From positions 1 through 7,234 of the forward strand of contig WFVQ01000006.1 of assembly GCA_015491585.1 (NCBI GenBank): a DNA stretch of 7,234 nt, in the 5' to 3' direction. Below, piece after piece: positions 5,234 through 7,234 of this stretch. Under the pieces are notes generated by a model. The model saw only the letters and a program-made list of their open reading frames with translations. It was not told the DNA's origin and ran no database searches. The stretch is from Deltaproteobacteria bacterium (GTDB lineage Bacteria; Desulfobacterota; Dissulfuribacteria; Dissulfuribacterales; S140-46). Made by a program: the position numbers and the translations under genes. Each line of letters begins with the position of its first letter. The stretch's first letter is position 1.

Positions 5234-7234
5234 TCATGAGGTCAGCCTTCTGTATATCTCGGGCACGCGCACATAGAGGCGCGATACGTCTTTTACGAAT
5301 ACGTAGCCGCCTCTGCCGAAGAGCTTGGGCAGATAGTCGCGCCTCTCCCTGTCGATGGTGATGCAGAATGGGTTGATCCCCCTGGCTTTGGCCTCTATGA
5401 TGGCCTTCCTGGTGTCCTCTATTGCGTAGCCCCCCCTGTATTCATCATAGTCCTCAGGCTTTCCGTCGCTCAGGATGAGCATGATCTTCAGTTTGGATGA
5501 GACCGAGTCGAACAGATGGGTGGTATGTCTGACCGCTGGCCCCATCCGGGTGTAGTCGCGGGCGTTTATGGCGCCTATCCTGGCCTTGACATCGGTGCCG
5601 TAGGGCTCGTCCATGGACTTTATGCGGAGAAAGTGGCAGTTGGTGCGCCTCATGCCCGAAAAGCCGTATATGGCGTAGGGATCGCCCAGGGCCTCTATGG
5701 CCTCGCATAGCAGGATGAGCGCCTCCTTTATGGAATAATTGATCCACCCCTCAGTGGATGCGCTCATGTCCACCAGGAAGATCACGGCGATATCCCTGTT
5801 GCGCCTGAATTGATTTATGAAAACCCCCTCGGGAAGCTCTCCTGTGGCTGCAAGATCCGCCTGAGCCTCAACGAAGCCGTCGATGTCGATCTCGCTCCCC
5901 TCAGGCTGGCGCCTGAGCATGCTCCTCGAAGGTCTTAACATCTCGAACTGGCGCCTTAGCAGCATTATCTGGCCACGGTGTCTATGAAGGACCTGAGCTA
6001 CGAAGTCGCCGGCCTTTCCCTCCACCTCCTTCTCCTTTAGGTGACACCACTGCTTGCGGTATGCTCCCCGGCGGAAGTCCCACTCGTCGTAGAGGAAACT
6101 CCTCTGGCCAGACGTCCCGCCGCCCTCGTCCGGCGCGCCCTTGCCCCATCGTCCCCATGCCCCTGAGGCGCGGCCTACGGCCGATGATACGATGCGCTCG
6201 GGTACAGAGCCGTGATCCTCTTCCACCTGCCTGAGCAAGGTCTTCAATTCTTGCTCCTTCAGGCCCTCTGCGGCGAAGAGCACGTGCTCCACGGCGCTTC
6301 TAATCGTGGAATCTTCAGAGACATTCCCTGGTATCATCAGCCCTATAGCGCTGTTGCCTTCGAATCCCTTGGCTGGCATTCCGCTCTCCTGTAGGAGGCC
6401 GCGGTCACGGCCCCTTGCATGCTCCAGCGCCCTGAGCGCCACCAGCTCTATTAGCCGCCTCTCCCTGGCCTCCCGGCCTCCGCGCAGCCCTGTAAGCAGT
6501 CTGGCTGCGCTGGGCACAGGTAGATATGCAGGATGAGGGGCCTGGTGGATGCCGTATCTGTCCAACAATCTCGAGACCAATCTCCCTGAATCCCACGATG
6601 TGGCATCCTCCTCCCGCAGCCTGGCCAGATCCTCCATCCAGGGACGCAGCAGAGGATGTGGGGCACGGTAGTCGGCCATGATCCAGGCAGCGAGGGCGGA
6701 GAGGAAAGACTCCCCGGCCCTGATCTGGCAGGAAGGGGACAGCCTCTCCTTCAGCCTCCGGATATCCCCCATGAGCCCCGGCAGTTCACGGCCCAGGGCG
6801 GCCTCAAGTCGTACTAAGTCAACCAGGGTCAGCAGAGAAAGTACGGCGTCTTCCTGCCCATGACCGAGTCCGAGGAGCCACTGAATGCCGAACTCCATTC
6901 CAGCGTAGCCGGATACCTGGCGTGCCCTGTCCAAAGGGAGGAGAAAGGTGGCGTAGCGGATCTGTGCGCACCCCACCACTGCCATAGCCCGGTACAGCAG
7001 GAGATTGCCCTCCCTGTCGTCCATCACGGCGAGGGAACGGGGAAGAAAGAGGGCAGAGGTGTCGGTGTACGGCCTGTCCGAGGTCCTGATATCCAGGGGC
7101 AGGCCGGTGATTCCAGAGGCCAGCAACCTTATCCTGGGGGCAAATTCCTCTAAAGTGACAGCAGACGTGGCGCTGCCGAAGGGCAGGGCTGTCGAGGCCG
7201 GATCGCCCAGGAACTCCTTGGCGGCCTGCAGGCC
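5234..7234 (-). CDS. NorD/CbbO-like VWA-domain protein, N-terminus beyond window
   Basis: This is the C-terminal 666 residues of a large protein of the NorD/CbbO type. The frame has no stop up to the right edge, so the TTG at 7126 is not a credible start. Relatives are cytoplasmic adaptors of MoxR-family AAA+ ATPases (NorQ, CbbQ) that remodel target enzymes such as nitric oxide reductase or Rubisco. Numbering from the first visible residue, the N-terminal part is largely helical with many Arg, Leu and Glu residues. A Gly-rich linker precedes the family block YDEWD...YRKQWC (382-397). The VWA domain fills about 480-666 with a complete MIDAS metal site: DMSAS (489-493), T562 in YTRMGP and D590 in SDGKP. 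The ending DVSRL...IYRRL is typical of the family. Its target is unknown: there is no norCB or Rubisco gene here, and the ATPase partner would have to lie outside. The stop is 12 bases before the rnpB promoter. Confidence 0.88.
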   Translation of the reverse strand, partial: GLQAAKEFLGDPASTALPFGSATSAVTLEEFAPRIRLLASGITGLPLDIRTSDRPYTDTSALFLPRSLAVMDDREGNLLLYRAMAVVGCAQIRYATFLLPLDRARQVSGYAGMEFGIQWLLGLGHGQEDAVLSLLTLVDLVRLEAALGRELPGLMGDIRRLKERLSPSCQIRAGESFLSALAAWIMADYRAPHPLLRPWMEDLARLREEDATSWDSGRLVSRLLDRYGIHQAPHPAYLPVPSAARLLTGLRGGREARERRLIELVALRALEHARGRDRGLLQESGMPAKGFEGNSAIGLMIPGNVSEDSTIRSAVEHVLFAAEGLKEQELKTLLRQVEEDHGSVPERIVSSAVGRASGAWGRWGKGAPDEGGGTSGQRSFLYDEWDFRRGAYRKQWCHLKEKEVEGKAGDFVAQVLHRHRGQIMLLRRQFEMLRPSRSMLRRQPEGSEIDIDGFVEAQADLAATGELPEGVFINQFRRNRDIAVIFLVDMSASTEGWINYSIKEALILLCEAIEALGDPYAIYGFSGMRRTNCHFLRIKSMDEPYGTDVKARIGAINARDYTRMGPAVRHTTHLFDSVSSKLKIMLILSDGKPEDYDEYRGGYAIEDTRKAIIEAKARGINPFCITIDRERRDYLPKLFGRGGYVFVKDVSRLYVRVPEIYRRLTS

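Noticed and set aside
4877..5276. Plus-strand open frames over the rnpB region
   Set aside because: They are antisense to RNase P RNA; frames of this kind over rnpB are commonly mis-annotated as proteins.
6860..7153. Plus-strand frames opposite the VWA gene, such as this one of 97 codons
   Set aside because: They have no domain, no ribosome binding site and lie wholly inside a well-supported minus-strand coding region.

Overview
The window looks like a piece of chromosome from a moderately GC-rich bacterium. The evidence is an encoded CCA end on the tRNA, an RNase P RNA of the type A (ancestral) plan, Shine-Dalgarno sites of the AGGAGG type, sigma70-like promoters and mainly housekeeping genes. 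A GlcF/HdrD-like iron-sulfur protein together with a NorD/CbbO-like VWA protein would fit an anaerobic or sulfur-metabolising proteobacterium or Desulfobacterota-type organism. That placement is an inference with low confidence. No mobile element, CRISPR array, integrase or clear sign of recent transfer was seen.

Left part (1-4430, plus strand): five genes lie head to tail with gaps of 10-15 bases and read as one operon. They are a GlcF-like (Fe-S) oxidoreductase subunit whose reading frame is open to the left edge, the 23S rRNA 2'-O-methyltransferase RlmE, SAICAR synthase PurC, a lipoprotein thermonuclease homologue with a C-terminal Cys/His metal-site module, and a class II-type histone-deacetylase-family amidohydrolase. 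The operon ends at a GC-rich hairpin with T-tracts on both sides. The nuclease starts at a TTG and the deacetylase at an internal ATG. Both starts are fixed by good ribosome binding sites and are much shorter than the longest open frames.

Right part (4430-7234, minus strand): tRNA-Phe(GAA) faces the operon and shares its terminator. It has its own promoter with a perfect -35 box. A spacer of about 260 bases without a recognisable gene follows, then rnpB, the RNase P RNA, with a candidate promoter squeezed between it and the stop of the next gene. The remainder is a large NorD/CbbO-family VWA-domain protein whose N-terminus lies beyond the right edge.

How the parts relate: tRNA-Phe and RNase P belong to the same tRNA maturation pathway, and RlmE and PurC are core ribosome and purine functions. 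The nuclease, the deacetylase and the Fe-S protein are less usual companions. The VWA protein is probably the adaptor half of a MoxR-type AAA+ ATPase/VWA pair whose ATPase is not in this window. I see no clearly undescribed system. The most interesting points are the lipid-anchored two-module nuclease behind purC, the VWA gene abutting rnpB, and the small hairpin that coincides with the predicted rnpB transcription start.
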